In this document: in pieces, positions 26,746-34,623 of the stretch
Numbering within the stretch: the stretch's first letter is position 1
Layout: each line of letters opens with the position of its first letter
Origin: Sciscionella marina DSM 45152
Lineage (GTDB): Bacteria; Actinomycetota; Actinomycetes; Mycobacteriales; Pseudonocardiaceae
NCBI RefSeq assembly: GCF_000379465.1
Contig: NZ_KB905387.1
Location: 56,249-120,248 of the forward strand
Length of the DNA stretch: 64,000 nucleotides
Direction: 5' to 3'
The notes under the pieces: generated by a model
What the model saw: only the letters and a program-made list of their open reading frames with translations
The model's database searches: none
Told to the model about the DNA's origin: nothing
Made by a program: the position numbers and the translations under genes

Positions 26746-27497
26746 ACCGCGGGCCGCGCCCAGTCGAGCCGCTCGGCAAGCAGATCGACGATCGCGGGCA
26801 GGTGATGACCGAGGTAGAAGTGCCCGCCCCGGAACCGATGCAGCTCGAAGCGGTCGATGCTGTGCCGTTCCCAGGCGGCAACCTCGTCTTCGGTGACCCT
26901 GGGATCCTCGGTGCCGGTCAGCGCGATGATCGGCACCTCGAGTGCCGCGCCGAGAGGTGGGCGGTAGGTCTCGATCGCGCGGTAGTCGCTGCGAATCGCC
27001 GGCAACACCATGCGCACCAGCTCGTCATCGCCGAACAGGGCCGCGTCCGTGCCGGCAAGCGCCCGAACCTCCCGGATCAGCTGTTCATCGCCGAGCAGAT
27101 GCTTCTCCCCGGGCCGCTGCACGGATGGAGCGGCACGCCCGGAGACGACAACGGCGGTCACCCTGCCCGGCATCCGCAGGGCGACCTCGAAGGCGAGGGT
27201 GGCGCCCATGCTGTGCCCGAACAAGACCAGCGGTTGCCCGTCCACACCGGTCAGCGCCTCGGCGATCCGATCGGCCAGCTGCTCGATGGTTTCCACGAAC
27301 GGTTCGCTGCGCCGATCCTGACGGCCGGGGTACTGCACGGCGAGCACTTCCGCTGGGCCGGTTTCCCGCTCCGCGAAGGCTTTCGACAGCGGAAAGAAGA
27401 AGCTGGCGGACCCACCGGCGTGCGGGAAGCACACCAGCCGAGGACCGTCCTGCGCCCGGCGATGGAACATCCGGAGCCAGTCGCTCTGCTCGTCCAA
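26718..27497 (-). CDS. Type II thioesterase
   Basis: 259-residue alpha/beta hydrolase that clears misprimed or stalled acyl groups from PKS carrier proteins. Motifs are RLVCFPHAGGSASFFFPLSK (oxyanion region), VQYPGRQDR, FGHSMGA with nucleophile Ser about 96, a late Asp region ALTGTEDPRVT, and GGHFYLG with the catalytic His. I chose TTG at 27497 because GGAGGGG lies just upstream and the product then has the usual length; GTG/ATG starts further up lack support. It precedes the glycosyltransferase-exporter operon on the same strand. ACCCCT repeats lie 59-85 bp upstream. Confidence 0.93.
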   Translation of the reverse strand: MDEQSDWLRMFHRRAQDGPRLVCFPHAGGSASFFFPLSKAFAERETGPAEVLAVQYPGRQDRRSEPFVETIEQLADRIAEALTGVDGQPLVLFGHSMGATLAFEVALRMPGRVTAVVVSGRAAPSVQRPGEKHLLGDEQLIREVRALAGTDAALFGDDELVRMVLPAIRSDYRAIETYRPPLGAALEVPIIALTGTEDPRVTEDEVAAWERHSIDRFELHRFRGGHFYLGHHLPAIVDLLAERLDWARPAVGVTRPRGG

Positions 27498-27555
27498 AAC
27501 GCTCCCCTCCTCGACGTTACGAGAAGAGGATTCCAGTTCGCCGACACCACGGACA

Positions 27556-27582
27556 ACCCCTACCGGCACCCGAAGAACCCCT
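27556..27582. promoter_or_regulatory. ACCCCT direct repeats upstream of thioesterase
   Basis: Two ACCCCT units at 27556 and 27577, exactly 21 bp apart, about 60-85 bp upstream of the type II thioesterase start on the minus strand. The same spacing occurs at 32309/32330. Confidence 0.45.
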
Positions 27583-27762
27583 GTTCACAGTGTTGTCCGA
27601 ATAGGAGGTGCACAGCTTGACATGGCAATATCATCGCGGCATCGTAAGGAGACGTAAGACACATTAATTCGGTACCTGGTCTCTCATTCAACCACAGCAA
27701 CCAGAGTAACCGGATCCGATTCGGTAATTCGGATGACACACGCGAACATACGGAGAATGATC

Positions 27763-27975
27763 ATGTCCGAAATCAAGGTCAAACTGTACGGTGGCCCTGC
27801 CGAGCTGATCAGTCAGCACGGCGAGTGCACGGTCAAGGACATCAACGACACCGCCAAGGTCAGTTACGGCGCCGGTTACGAGCATTTCGCCCATGGCGGG
27901 GAGTTCACCACCAGCAGCGACGGAGCCAGGGTTCCGGTGTTCACCTGGTGTGGACGCACCAAGGTCGCTGAGTAA
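27763..27975 (+). CDS. DUF5988-like small protein
   Basis: 70 residues from ATG at 27763, with GGAG 7 bp upstream. It opens with a strand-rich segment (MSEIKVKLYGGPAELISQHG), then YGAGYEHFAHGGEF and a C-terminal VPVFTWCGRTKVAE. This resembles small conserved actinobacterial proteins (DUF5988) that I recall near polyketide and glycosyltransferase genes; the family name is from memory and the function is unknown. It lies in the divergent gap between the thioesterase and the amine-oxidase gene. A role as a small binding or regulatory protein is only speculation. Confidence 0.7.
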   Translation: MSEIKVKLYGGPAELISQHGECTVKDINDTAKVSYGAGYEHFAHGGEFTTSSDGARVPVFTWCGRTKVAE

Positions 27976-27998
27976 CAGGCACCGCGCATTACCGAATT

Positions 27999-28015
27999 AG
28001 GGGTATCCAAGGGTT
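27999..28015. promoter_or_regulatory. AGGGGT/AGGGTT repeats upstream of flavin oxidase
   Basis: AGGGGT at 27999 and AGGGTT at 28010, 11 bp apart, about 130 bp upstream of the flavin amine-oxidase start. Same family of repeats as before the thioesterase, glycosyltransferase and deacetylase genes. Confidence 0.4.
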
Positions 28016-28139
28016 TCCGGATCGCCTCGCGCTCGAATATTTTCACCCTCGGGCACGAGGTCCACGTCTCCATTTCCGGCCACTTTCGAATCGTGCTCGG
28101 CAACCGAATCTCCGGCTCGCGGAAAGGCACGAGACGATC

Positions 28140-29828
28140 ATGACAACCTTCCATCCCGAACGCTCGGAGAACGGGGCAATTTCCGCGCCGCTGACCATGT
28201 TCGGACCGGATTTCCCGTTCCCCTACGACGATTGGCTCGCTCACCCCGGCGGCCTTGGGCGGGTTCCCGCCGAGGCGCACGGCACCGAGGTCGCCGTGAT
28301 CGGCGGCGGTATCGCAGGCATGGTGGCCGCGCACGAACTGCTCCGGCTGGGCCTGCGGCCGGTCGTCTACGAAGCGGAACAGGACCTCGGGGGCCGGATG
28401 TGCTCCCCCTCCTTCGACGGTCACCCGGAGGCGATCGCCGAACTCGGCGCCATGCGCTTTCCTACCGCCGCCACCACGCTGTTCCACTACATCCGCGAGG
28501 CGGGACTGGAAACGAAGCCGTTCCCGAATCCGCTCAGCCCTTCGGCCCCGAGCACGGTGATCGACTTGGAGGGCCGGGAGCACTGGGCGCGCACCGCGGC
28601 CGAGCTGCCCTCGATCTACCAGCAGGTCTCCGATGCCTGGGACAAGGCGCTGCAGGAGAACGCGGAACGCTCGGCGATCGAGGACGCCATCCGCCGCCGG
28701 GATGTGCGCAGCATGAAGGCGATCTGGAATGGCCTTGTCGCGCGCCTCGACGATCAGTCCTTCTACGAGTTCCTGGCGAACGCGCCGTCGTTTTCCGCCT
28801 TCCGCTACCGCGAGATCTTCGGTCAGGTGGGATTCGGTACCGGCGGCTGGGACACCGACTTCCCCAATTCGATCCTGGAGATCCTGCGCGTGGTGTTCGG
28901 CCGCGCGGACGACGATCACCACACGATCGTCGGCGGCAGCCGGCAACTCCCCGAAGGACTCTGGAGGCACCGGCACCACGATCTGGCGTACTGGCCGGAC
29001 GGTACTTCGCTCGCCGCGCTGCACGAGGGCCACCCGCGCCCCGCGGTATCGCACATCGACCGCTGCGGCACCGGGATCACGGTGCGGGACATCGGCGGTG
29101 GCAGCCGAGTGTATCCGGCCGCGATCTTCACCCCGAACGTGCGGCTGCTGCTCACCAAGGTGCGCACCGATGAGCGGCTGCTCCCCCGGCAATGCTGGAC
29201 CGCGGTGGAGCGCACCCACTACATGGGCGCTTCCAAGGTATTCGTGCTCACCGATCGCCCGTTCTGGCAGGACAAGGACCCGGTCACCGGGCGGGACATG
29301 CTCAGCATGACCTTGACCGATCGGGCACCGCGCAGCGTGTACCTGCTCGATGACGGCCCAGACCGGCCCGGGGTGATCTGCCTGTCTTACACCTGGAACG
29401 ACGACTCGCTCAAACAGCTCCCGCTCACCGACGAGGAGCGGATGGACAGCATCCTGCCCGCGCTGGAACGCATCTATCCCGGGGCCCCTATCCGCGAGCA
29501 CGTGATCGGCAAGCCGATCACCGTGACGTGGGAACGGGAACCGAACTTCAACGGTGCCTTCAAGGCCAATCTGCCCGGCCACTACCGCTACCAGCGGCGG
29601 CTGTACACGCACTTCATGCAGCAGGACCTGAACGCGGACCAGCGCGGATTCTTCCTCGCCGGTGATGACGTCTCATGGACCGGAGGATTCGCCGAGGGCG
29701 CGGTGACCACGGCGCTCAACGCGGTGTGGGGCGTACTGCGGCAGTTCGGCGGCACCACCTGCGCGGGCAACCCGGGACCGGGTGACCTCTTCGCCGATTT
29801 GGCCCCGGTCGAATTGCCGATGGACTGA
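28140..29828 (+). CDS. Flavin amino-acid 2-monooxygenase/oxidase (IaaM-like)
   Basis: 562 residues. The FAD Rossmann motif is VAVIGGGIAGMVAAHELLRL (about 57-76), followed by VVYEAEQDLGGRM and IAELGAMRFPTAATTLFHYI. The C-terminal FAD/substrate segment is FFLAGDDVSWTGGFAEGAVT. Length and layout fit tryptophan/lysine/phenylalanine 2-monooxygenases, which oxidatively decarboxylate an amino acid to its amide. In several polyene and macrolide pathways such enzymes turn arginine or another amino acid into an amide from which the PKS starter is made. That is the role I infer here; the amidase, ligase and loading acyltransferase expected with it are not in the window. A plain amino-acid oxidase is the alternative. 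Confidence 0.85.
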   Translation: MTTFHPERSENGAISAPLTMFGPDFPFPYDDWLAHPGGLGRVPAEAHGTEVAVIGGGIAGMVAAHELLRLGLRPVVYEAEQDLGGRMCSPSFDGHPEAIAELGAMRFPTAATTLFHYIREAGLETKPFPNPLSPSAPSTVIDLEGREHWARTAAELPSIYQQVSDAWDKALQENAERSAIEDAIRRRDVRSMKAIWNGLVARLDDQSFYEFLANAPSFSAFRYREIFGQVGFGTGGWDTDFPNSILEILRVVFGRADDDHHTIVGGSRQLPEGLWRHRHHDLAYWPDGTSLAALHEGHPRPAVSHIDRCGTGITVRDIGGGSRVYPAAIFTPNVRLLLTKVRTDERLLPRQCWTAVERTHYMGASKVFVLTDRPFWQDKDPVTGRDMLSMTLTDRAPRSVYLLDDGPDRPGVICLSYTWNDDSLKQLPLTDEERMDSILPALERIYPGAPIREHVIGKPITVTWEREPNFNGAFKANLPGHYRYQRRLYTHFMQQDLNADQRGFFLAGDDVSWTGGFAEGAVTTALNAVWGVLRQFGGTTCAGNPGPGDLFADLAPVELPMD

Positions 29829-29837
29829 GAGCTCCAC

Positions 29838-29880
29838 CTCCACCCGGATCTCCACCGCGTGGAGGTGCTACTCCACCCGG
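29838..29880. promoter_or_regulatory. Inverted and direct repeats before the small membrane protein operon
   Basis: CTCCAC-CGC-GTGGAG (29850-29864) is a perfect 6-bp-arm inverted repeat, flanked by two copies of CTCCACCCGG (29839-29848 and 29871-29880). It lies 97-139 bp upstream of the operon that ends with the histidine kinase and response regulator. It could be an operator for that regulator, or a weak terminator of the oxidase gene. Confidence 0.35.
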
Positions 29881-29976
29881 TCCGGGCAATAGTGTGTTCG
29901 GTATCGGGTCGGCTCGGGCCGGGGAACGCAAAGGCTCGTCGCGAGTGCGGCGGCAGTTATACGGAGGTGACCTTCC

Positions 29977-30237
29977 ATGGGTGAAGTAGTCGGATTCATG
30001 CTACTTCGATTCGCCATGATCGGTGGCGGCATCATCGTGTTGCTCCTGATTCTGGGTGGAGTCGTGCTCATGCTGAAAAAGACCGGCCGATTCGAGCAGG
30101 CCAAGAAGATGGTCGAGCCCGCCGTGCGCAGCAAGCTGAGCAAGAGCAACGGTTACAAGAGCGCCCTTGGCAGCAAGGCGCTGGATTACCTGAGCGAGCG
30201 CGAGAAGAGCGGCCACCAGGGCAAGGACTCCGAGTAA
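29977..30237 (+). CDS. Small single-span membrane protein
   Basis: 86 residues, preceded by GGAGG (29965-29969). One long hydrophobic segment (LRFAMIGGGIIVLLLILGGV, about 10-31) is followed by a basic cytoplasmic-type tail rich in Lys and Ser (KKTGRFEQAKKMVEPAV). No family recognised. It is the first gene of a unit with a 49-residue membrane protein, a histidine kinase and a response regulator, suggesting a sensory accessory or a modulator of the kinase. Confidence 0.75.
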   Translation: MGEVVGFMLLRFAMIGGGIIVLLLILGGVVLMLKKTGRFEQAKKMVEPAVRSKLSKSNGYKSALGSKALDYLSEREKSGHQGKDSE

Positions 30238-30254
30238 CCCCGAGGGGGTACGGA

Positions 30255-30404
30255 ATGAACACGGCAACCACGATCGCCAACATCGGCCTCGGCCATGTCA
30301 TGAGCGTCATGCTCAGGCAATACCCGGTCATCGGCGGAGTCGCGCTGCTCGCGGTCGCCCTCCTGGGCACCAGCCTTTTCCTGGTGTCGCGGGAGAAGAG
30401 CTGA
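30255..30404 (+). CDS. 49-residue membrane peptide
   Basis: A 50-codon frame from ATG at 30255 (AGGGGGTACGGA upstream) to TGA at 30404. It encodes MNTATTIANIGLGHVMSVML, then a hydrophobic span (YPVIGGVALLAVALLGTSLF) and a short VSREKS tail. Codon use has strong third-position GC. It fits tightly between the 86-residue protein (17 bp) and the kinase (5 bp), so it is very likely a real translated gene. No family recognised; probably an accessory of the two-component system or a membrane-stress peptide. Confidence 0.7.
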   Translation: MNTATTIANIGLGHVMSVMLRQYPVIGGVALLAVALLGTSLFLVSREKS

Positions 30405-30409
30405 CGGCC

Positions 30410-31585
30410 ATGGGCAGATGTGGCGACGAGGACACCGAACTGGGACTGGCGGAGCGGATCGCGCCAGGATGGCTTGTCGTCCAGGTCTTCGGCACCCTGC
30501 TGCTGCTCGTCGCCCTGCTCACCGCGTCGGCCTCGGCGCTGGTCTGGGTGATCTGCGCGGCCGGTTTTCTGTGCTGGTTGTTCTTCGCGGTTTTCGACCG
30601 GACGCTGCCACGGCCCGCGACCGTGACCCTCGCCCTGGCCTCTGTGCTGCCCACGCTGGTGACCGGGCTCAGCGCGGACGGCACCGCGATCCTGATGGCC
30701 GGGGTACCGCTGGGGATTTTCGCGGCACTGCCCTGGGTCAGCGCCAATCTCATCATCGTCTTCGCCGGTTTGCACATCGCGGTGGAAGTGGCCAGTTGCG
30801 CGATCGCCGACAAATCCTGGGTGACGATGCTCGGCTACGCGGTCGTACTGCTGGTCTCGACGCTGTTCGGCTTGAATCGCCGTCAGTATCAGGTTCAGGC
30901 ACTGCAGACGGAACTGCTGCTCGAACAAACCCACCTGAAAAACGATGAACACGCGAAAGCCGCTGCACTGCGCGAGCGTGCCCGCATCGCACGGGAGATC
31001 CACGACGTCCTGGCCCATTCGCTCGGCGCGCTGAGCGTGCAGCTCGACGTCGCCGAGGGGCTGCTGAGTGTGAAAGACGACCACGCGGGGGCCCTGGAGC
31101 GGTTGCGCCGATCCCGGCGGCTGGCCAACGAAGGGCTGGCCGAGGCTCGCCGTGCGGTGGCTGCGCTACGTGGCAACGCCCCGCCGCTTTCGGTTTCCCT
31201 ACAGCGAATGGCCGCCGAACACCAACGCGATCATGGGGTGCAGGTCACTTACCAGACGAACGGAACCCCACGCCCGATCAGCCCGGGGGCCACGATCTCC
31301 TTGCTGCGCGCCGCGCGCGAAGCGCTGACCAACGCCGCGAAGCACGCGCCTGGCTCCCCGGTGACCGTGCTTGTCGAATACGCGCCGACCAAGCTCGTGC
31401 TGCGCGTCTCCAACGAAGAGATGCCCAGTTCCCCCGCACCGGAGGAATCCGGGGCACAGCCACCCGGCTACGGACTCGTCGGGATGGGGGAACGACTCGC
31501 GCTGGTGAGCGGGACCCTGGTGGCCGGGCAACCCGCGGGCCCGGGCCGCGCAGGCTGGCTGGTGACCGCTGAGGTGCCGGAATGA
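30410..31585 (+). CDS. NarL-type sensor histidine kinase
   Basis: 391 residues. About five to six N-terminal membrane segments (residues ~20-155) form the sensor, with no large extracellular domain. The HisKA_3 dimerisation helix has the phospho-acceptor His198 in RARIAREIHDVLAHSLGALS. The ATPase domain carries LLRAAREALTNAAKHAPGSP (N box) and GYGLVGMGERLALVSGTLVA (G boxes). It phosphorylates the response regulator encoded next, with which it overlaps by 4 bp (ATGA). The intramembrane-sensing type often detects cell-envelope stress or a membrane ligand; the two small membrane proteins just upstream may take part. Confidence 0.93.
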   Translation: MGRCGDEDTELGLAERIAPGWLVVQVFGTLLLLVALLTASASALVWVICAAGFLCWLFFAVFDRTLPRPATVTLALASVLPTLVTGLSADGTAILMAGVPLGIFAALPWVSANLIIVFAGLHIAVEVASCAIADKSWVTMLGYAVVLLVSTLFGLNRRQYQVQALQTELLLEQTHLKNDEHAKAAALRERARIAREIHDVLAHSLGALSVQLDVAEGLLSVKDDHAGALERLRRSRRLANEGLAEARRAVAALRGNAPPLSVSLQRMAAEHQRDHGVQVTYQTNGTPRPISPGATISLLRAAREALTNAAKHAPGSPVTVLVEYAPTKLVLRVSNEEMPSSPAPEESGAQPPGYGLVGMGERLALVSGTLVAGQPAGPGRAGWLVTAEVPE

Positions 31586-32262
31586 GGAACACGATGATCC
31601 GGGTGATTGTGGCCGATGACCAGCAGATCATCCGGGAGGGCCTGGTCGCGGTGCTCGATCTGATGGACGACATCGAGGTCGTCGGCAGCGTCTGCAACGG
31701 CGAGGAAGTCCTGGCCATGATCGCCGAGGCCGCCCCCGACGCGGTGCTGATGGACCTGCGCATGCCGGTACTCGACGGCATCGAATGCACAAAACGCATC
31801 ACCGCCGAGCACCCCGGGATCACGGTGCTGGTTCTCACCACCTACGTCGACGACGAATCCATCGCTGCCGCGCTGCACGCCGGGGCCAAGGGATACGTGA
31901 CCAAGGACGCCGGGCGGGACCAGATCGCGGCCGCGCTACGGGCCACCGCCGCGGGCCAGGCCACCTTCGACACCGCGGTGTCCGAGCGGTTGGTCGCCGC
32001 CTTCGCCGCGGGCTGCGCGGACGGGCCCGCCCAGCCGCACGAGCAGAACTGGCCGCGCGCCGGCGGCGCCGAGCTGACCGCACGGGAAGCCCAGGCGCTG
32101 GAGTTGATCGCGCAGGGCATGAGCAACGCCGAGATCGCCACCGCGATGCTGATCGGCGAGGCCACGGTGAAAACGCACACCACCAATTTATTCGGGAAAT
32201 TAGGGGTGCGCAACCGAAGCGAAGCAGTACGCTACTACTACCGGCACGGTCTCGCCGACTGA
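31582..32262 (+). CDS. NarL/LuxR-type response regulator
   Basis: 226 residues. Receiver domain with acidic pair D12-D13, phospho-acceptor D58 (DAVLMDLRMPVLDG), and T/K switch residues (VLVLTTYVDD, GYVTKDA). The C-terminal LuxR helix-turn-helix reads LTAREAQALELIAQGMSNAE and IATAMLIGEATVKTHTTNLF. Paired with the kinase by ATGA overlap. Two TTA codons (32188-32190 and 32200-32202) sit in the helix-turn-helix part, so completion of the protein would depend on the rare leucyl tRNA. Candidate targets are genes with AGGGGT repeats. Confidence 0.94.
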   Translation: MRNTMIRVIVADDQQIIREGLVAVLDLMDDIEVVGSVCNGEEVLAMIAEAAPDAVLMDLRMPVLDGIECTKRITAEHPGITVLVLTTYVDDESIAAALHAGAKGYVTKDAGRDQIAAALRATAAGQATFDTAVSERLVAAFAAGCADGPAQPHEQNWPRAGGAELTAREAQALELIAQGMSNAEIATAMLIGEATVKTHTTNLFGKLGVRNRSEAVRYYYRHGLAD

Positions 32263-32271
32263 TTCCCGACC

Positions 32272-32335
32272 ACCCCTATTGACCGGGTTTCCGGTCCAGG
32301 GGGACACTAGGGGTCGCCGGAGCAGGACAAGGGGT
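32272..32335. promoter_or_regulatory. AGGGGT repeats upstream of the deacetylase gene
   Basis: AGGGGT at 32309 and 32330 (21 bp apart), with an inverted ACCCCT at 32272. They lie 160-230 bp upstream of the PIG-L-type gene and directly after the response regulator gene. Confidence 0.4.
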
Positions 32336-32497
32336 TGCCCGGCCCGCACCGCCTTATTAGCCTTCGACTCAACAGTTCTCGGGATTCTCCGAAATCGGCC
32401 GCTCGAGGTTTGTACAGAATCATCGTAATCGCGCACGGAATTCTGCGTCACGGATTCGACGAAGACGCGCGGCCATAAGACGAAAGAGTCGGCGCTG

Positions 32498-33220
32498 ATG
32501 ATCAACGAGAGTGCACGAAATCCCTTTGGTATGCGGGCGGGTGAACAAGTTCTCCTCGTCGCACCGCACCCGGATGATGAGACCATCGGCCCGGGTGGCA
32601 CCGCCGCCCGGCTGGCCGCGGCAGGTATCGGCGTGCACGTCCTGTGTGTGACCGTGCGTTCCGCGCGAATGTGGGGCGGACACAGCGATCCGCACACCCG
32701 GCTCACCGAATTCGAGGCCGCGTGCAAGGCTCTCGGCGCCACTTCGCAGACGATCGCCTGGGTGGACGAAACCGGCGAGCTCGATATCACCGCCAAACAG
32801 CGCGACCTGGTGAACCTTATCGAGACCCACGAGGAATGCTCCCTGTCCTCGGTGCGCCCGGATACGTTGATCATCCCCGCCGCGGGCGGCTACCACCAGG
32901 ATCACCAGGCGGTATTCCGGGCCGCCTTCGCCGCCGCGCGAATCCACGGCCCCGGGCTGAAACCGACCCCGCGCCTGGTGCTCGGCTACCGCGGAGTCGA
33001 GGACCGCTGGTCCGCCGACCGGGAACCGTGGTGGGTACACGTCGACACATCCGCGCACTGGGCGGACAAAGAAGAAGCCCTGCGCGCGTACGGCACCCAA
33101 ATGCGCCCGGGAAATCAGCCCCGTTCACTGGAACATATTCAGACCATCGACGCGGCAACGGGCGGATCGCATTGCTGGGAATACGGCGAATCCTTTGTCC
33201 CGTACCGGATGTCCTGGTAA
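32498..33220 (+). CDS. PIG-L/LmbE-type N-deacetylase
   Basis: 240 residues. The zinc motif is VLLVAPHPDDETIGPGGTAA (His24, Asp27) with the third ligand in GYHQDHQAV (His136). The family removes N-acetyl groups from GlcNAc-containing glycosides and sugars, e.g. in mycothiol, teicoplanin and aminoglycoside pathways. Here it precedes a UDP-N-acetylhexosamine dehydrogenase by 90 bp, so a free amino group on a sugar attached to the polyketide is a sensible inference. The C-terminal ends HCWEYGESFVPYRMSW, like small-molecule deacetylases. ATG at 32498 is the only good start. Confidence 0.9.
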   Translation: MINESARNPFGMRAGEQVLLVAPHPDDETIGPGGTAARLAAAGIGVHVLCVTVRSARMWGGHSDPHTRLTEFEAACKALGATSQTIAWVDETGELDITAKQRDLVNLIETHEECSLSSVRPDTLIIPAAGGYHQDHQAVFRAAFAAARIHGPGLKPTPRLVLGYRGVEDRWSADREPWWVHVDTSAHWADKEEALRAYGTQMRPGNQPRSLEHIQTIDAATGGSHCWEYGESFVPYRMSW

Positions 33221-33310
33221 CCACCGGCTCGTCGGCAATCGCCGGAGTCACGAAACCCATACAAGACCGGAACTGCGGTCCAGTCCGATCAGAATCCGAG
33301 GATTATCGCC

Positions 33311-34558
33311 ATGGCTGACACCGATCGGCATATCGTCATCGTGGGGATCGGGTACACCGGTCTGCCGTTGGCCGTCGCGCAGGCGCGCCTCGGCCGTCAG
33401 GTCACCGGCTTCGATATCAGCACCGAGCGCGTCGATGCGGTGAAGGCACTGCGTTCCCCGGTCGACACCGTCGCGGATACCGAACTGGCCGAGGTGGCCG
33501 AGCGGCTCAGCGCCACCCGCGACCCCGCGGTGCTCGGCACGGCCGACATCGTGGTGGTCTGTGCCCCGACCCCGGTCAAAGAGGACGACCAGCCCGACCT
33601 GACCCCACTGCGGTCCGCGGTGGCTACCGTGCGGGATCACCTGCGGCCGGGCCAGCTGGTGATCGTGGAATCCACCACCTATCCGGGCACCACCGATGCC
33701 TTGCTGTTGCCCATTCTGGAGGAATCGGGCCTGCGGGCCGGGGCGGATTTCGACCTCGCATACTCACCGGAGCGCATAGATCCCGGCAACGCTCGGTTCG
33801 ACCTGAGCAACACACCCCGGCTGGTCGGCGGGCTCACCGAGCGCTCGCGGGACCGCACCGCCGAATTCTACCGCGGGGTCACCCAGGTGCACCTGACCAA
33901 GGGCATGCGTGAGGCGGAGGCGGCCAAGATCTTGGAGAACACCTTCCGCCAGGTGAACATCGCACTGGTCAACGAGTTCGCCCAGCTGTGCCACAGCATG
34001 GAGCTGGACGTGTGGGACACGATCCGCGCCGCGGCCACCAAGCCCTACGGTTTCAAGGTGTTCTGGCCGGGTTCCGGAGTCGGCGGGCACTGCATCCCGG
34101 CTGATCCGCTCTATCTCGTGCACCACGCCACCACACTCGGGCTGCGGTTCAGGATGGCCGAGACCGCACACCGGGTGAACAAGGGCATGCCGCTGTGGGT
34201 GTCCGACCGGGTGTGCAAGCACCTGGAGAACAGCTCGATCGCGGTCACCGGCACCAAAATCCTGGTCCTCGGGGTCACCTATAAGCCGGATGTGGCGGAC
34301 ACCAGGGAAACCCCCGCCGAACCGATCATCGGGCAGTTCGCCGAGCGTGGGGCAGACGTGTCCTTCCACGACCCGTACATCGACGTGTTCGCGGATCTGC
34401 AGTGCGTTCCGGACTTGGACGCCGCGATCGTCGAGGCCGATATGGTCGTGCTGCTGCAGCCGCATCAGGAGTACACCCCCGAGGTGCTTGGCAACGCGCG
34501 CCGGCTGTTCGACACCACCGGCAGCGCGTCGAGCTCCACCGGCGTGACCAGCCTGTAG
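33311..34558 (+). CDS. UDP-N-acetyl-hexosamine 6-dehydrogenase (UDP-GlcNAc/ManNAc type)
   Basis: 415 residues. NAD Rossmann motif IVIVGIGYTGLPLAVAQARL, substrate segment AYSPERIDPGN, helix EAAKILENTFRQVNIALVNE with catalytic Lys/Asn, and active-site Cys261 in PGSGVGGHCIPADPLYL. The C-terminal UDP-binding domain has ILVLGVTYKPDVADTRETPA. Four-electron oxidation of C6 gives a uronic acid. SPERIDPGN and the GGHCIPADP context fit the N-acetylhexosamine subgroup better than UDP-glucose dehydrogenase, though specificity is not certain. With the deacetylase and glycosyltransferase it could supply a 2-amino-uronic acid. Followed by a strong terminator. Confidence 0.9.
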   Translation: MADTDRHIVIVGIGYTGLPLAVAQARLGRQVTGFDISTERVDAVKALRSPVDTVADTELAEVAERLSATRDPAVLGTADIVVVCAPTPVKEDDQPDLTPLRSAVATVRDHLRPGQLVIVESTTYPGTTDALLLPILEESGLRAGADFDLAYSPERIDPGNARFDLSNTPRLVGGLTERSRDRTAEFYRGVTQVHLTKGMREAEAAKILENTFRQVNIALVNEFAQLCHSMELDVWDTIRAAATKPYGFKVFWPGSGVGGHCIPADPLYLVHHATTLGLRFRMAETAHRVNKGMPLWVSDRVCKHLENSSIAVTGTKILVLGVTYKPDVADTRETPAEPIIGQFAERGADVSFHDPYIDVFADLQCVPDLDAAIVEADMVVLLQPHQEYTPEVLGNARRLFDTTGSASSSTGVTSL

Positions 34559-34578
34559 CTCCCATCTCCGCAGCGGTA

Positions 34579-34623
34579 CCCGAAGGCCGCCTTGACGATA
34601 CGTTCGCCGAGGCGGCCTTCGGG
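34579..34623 (+). terminator. Strong hairpin terminator
   Basis: A perfect 14-bp inverted repeat (CCCGAAGGCCGCCT, 34579-34592; AGGCGGCCTTCGGG, 34610-34623) with a 17-base loop, starting 20 bp after the dehydrogenase stop. Ends the deacetylase-dehydrogenase transcript. Confidence 0.85.

Noticed and set aside
27876..29612. 578-residue open frame antisense to the flavin oxidase
   Set aside because: No motif; the plus strand carries the FAD motifs and good codon bias.
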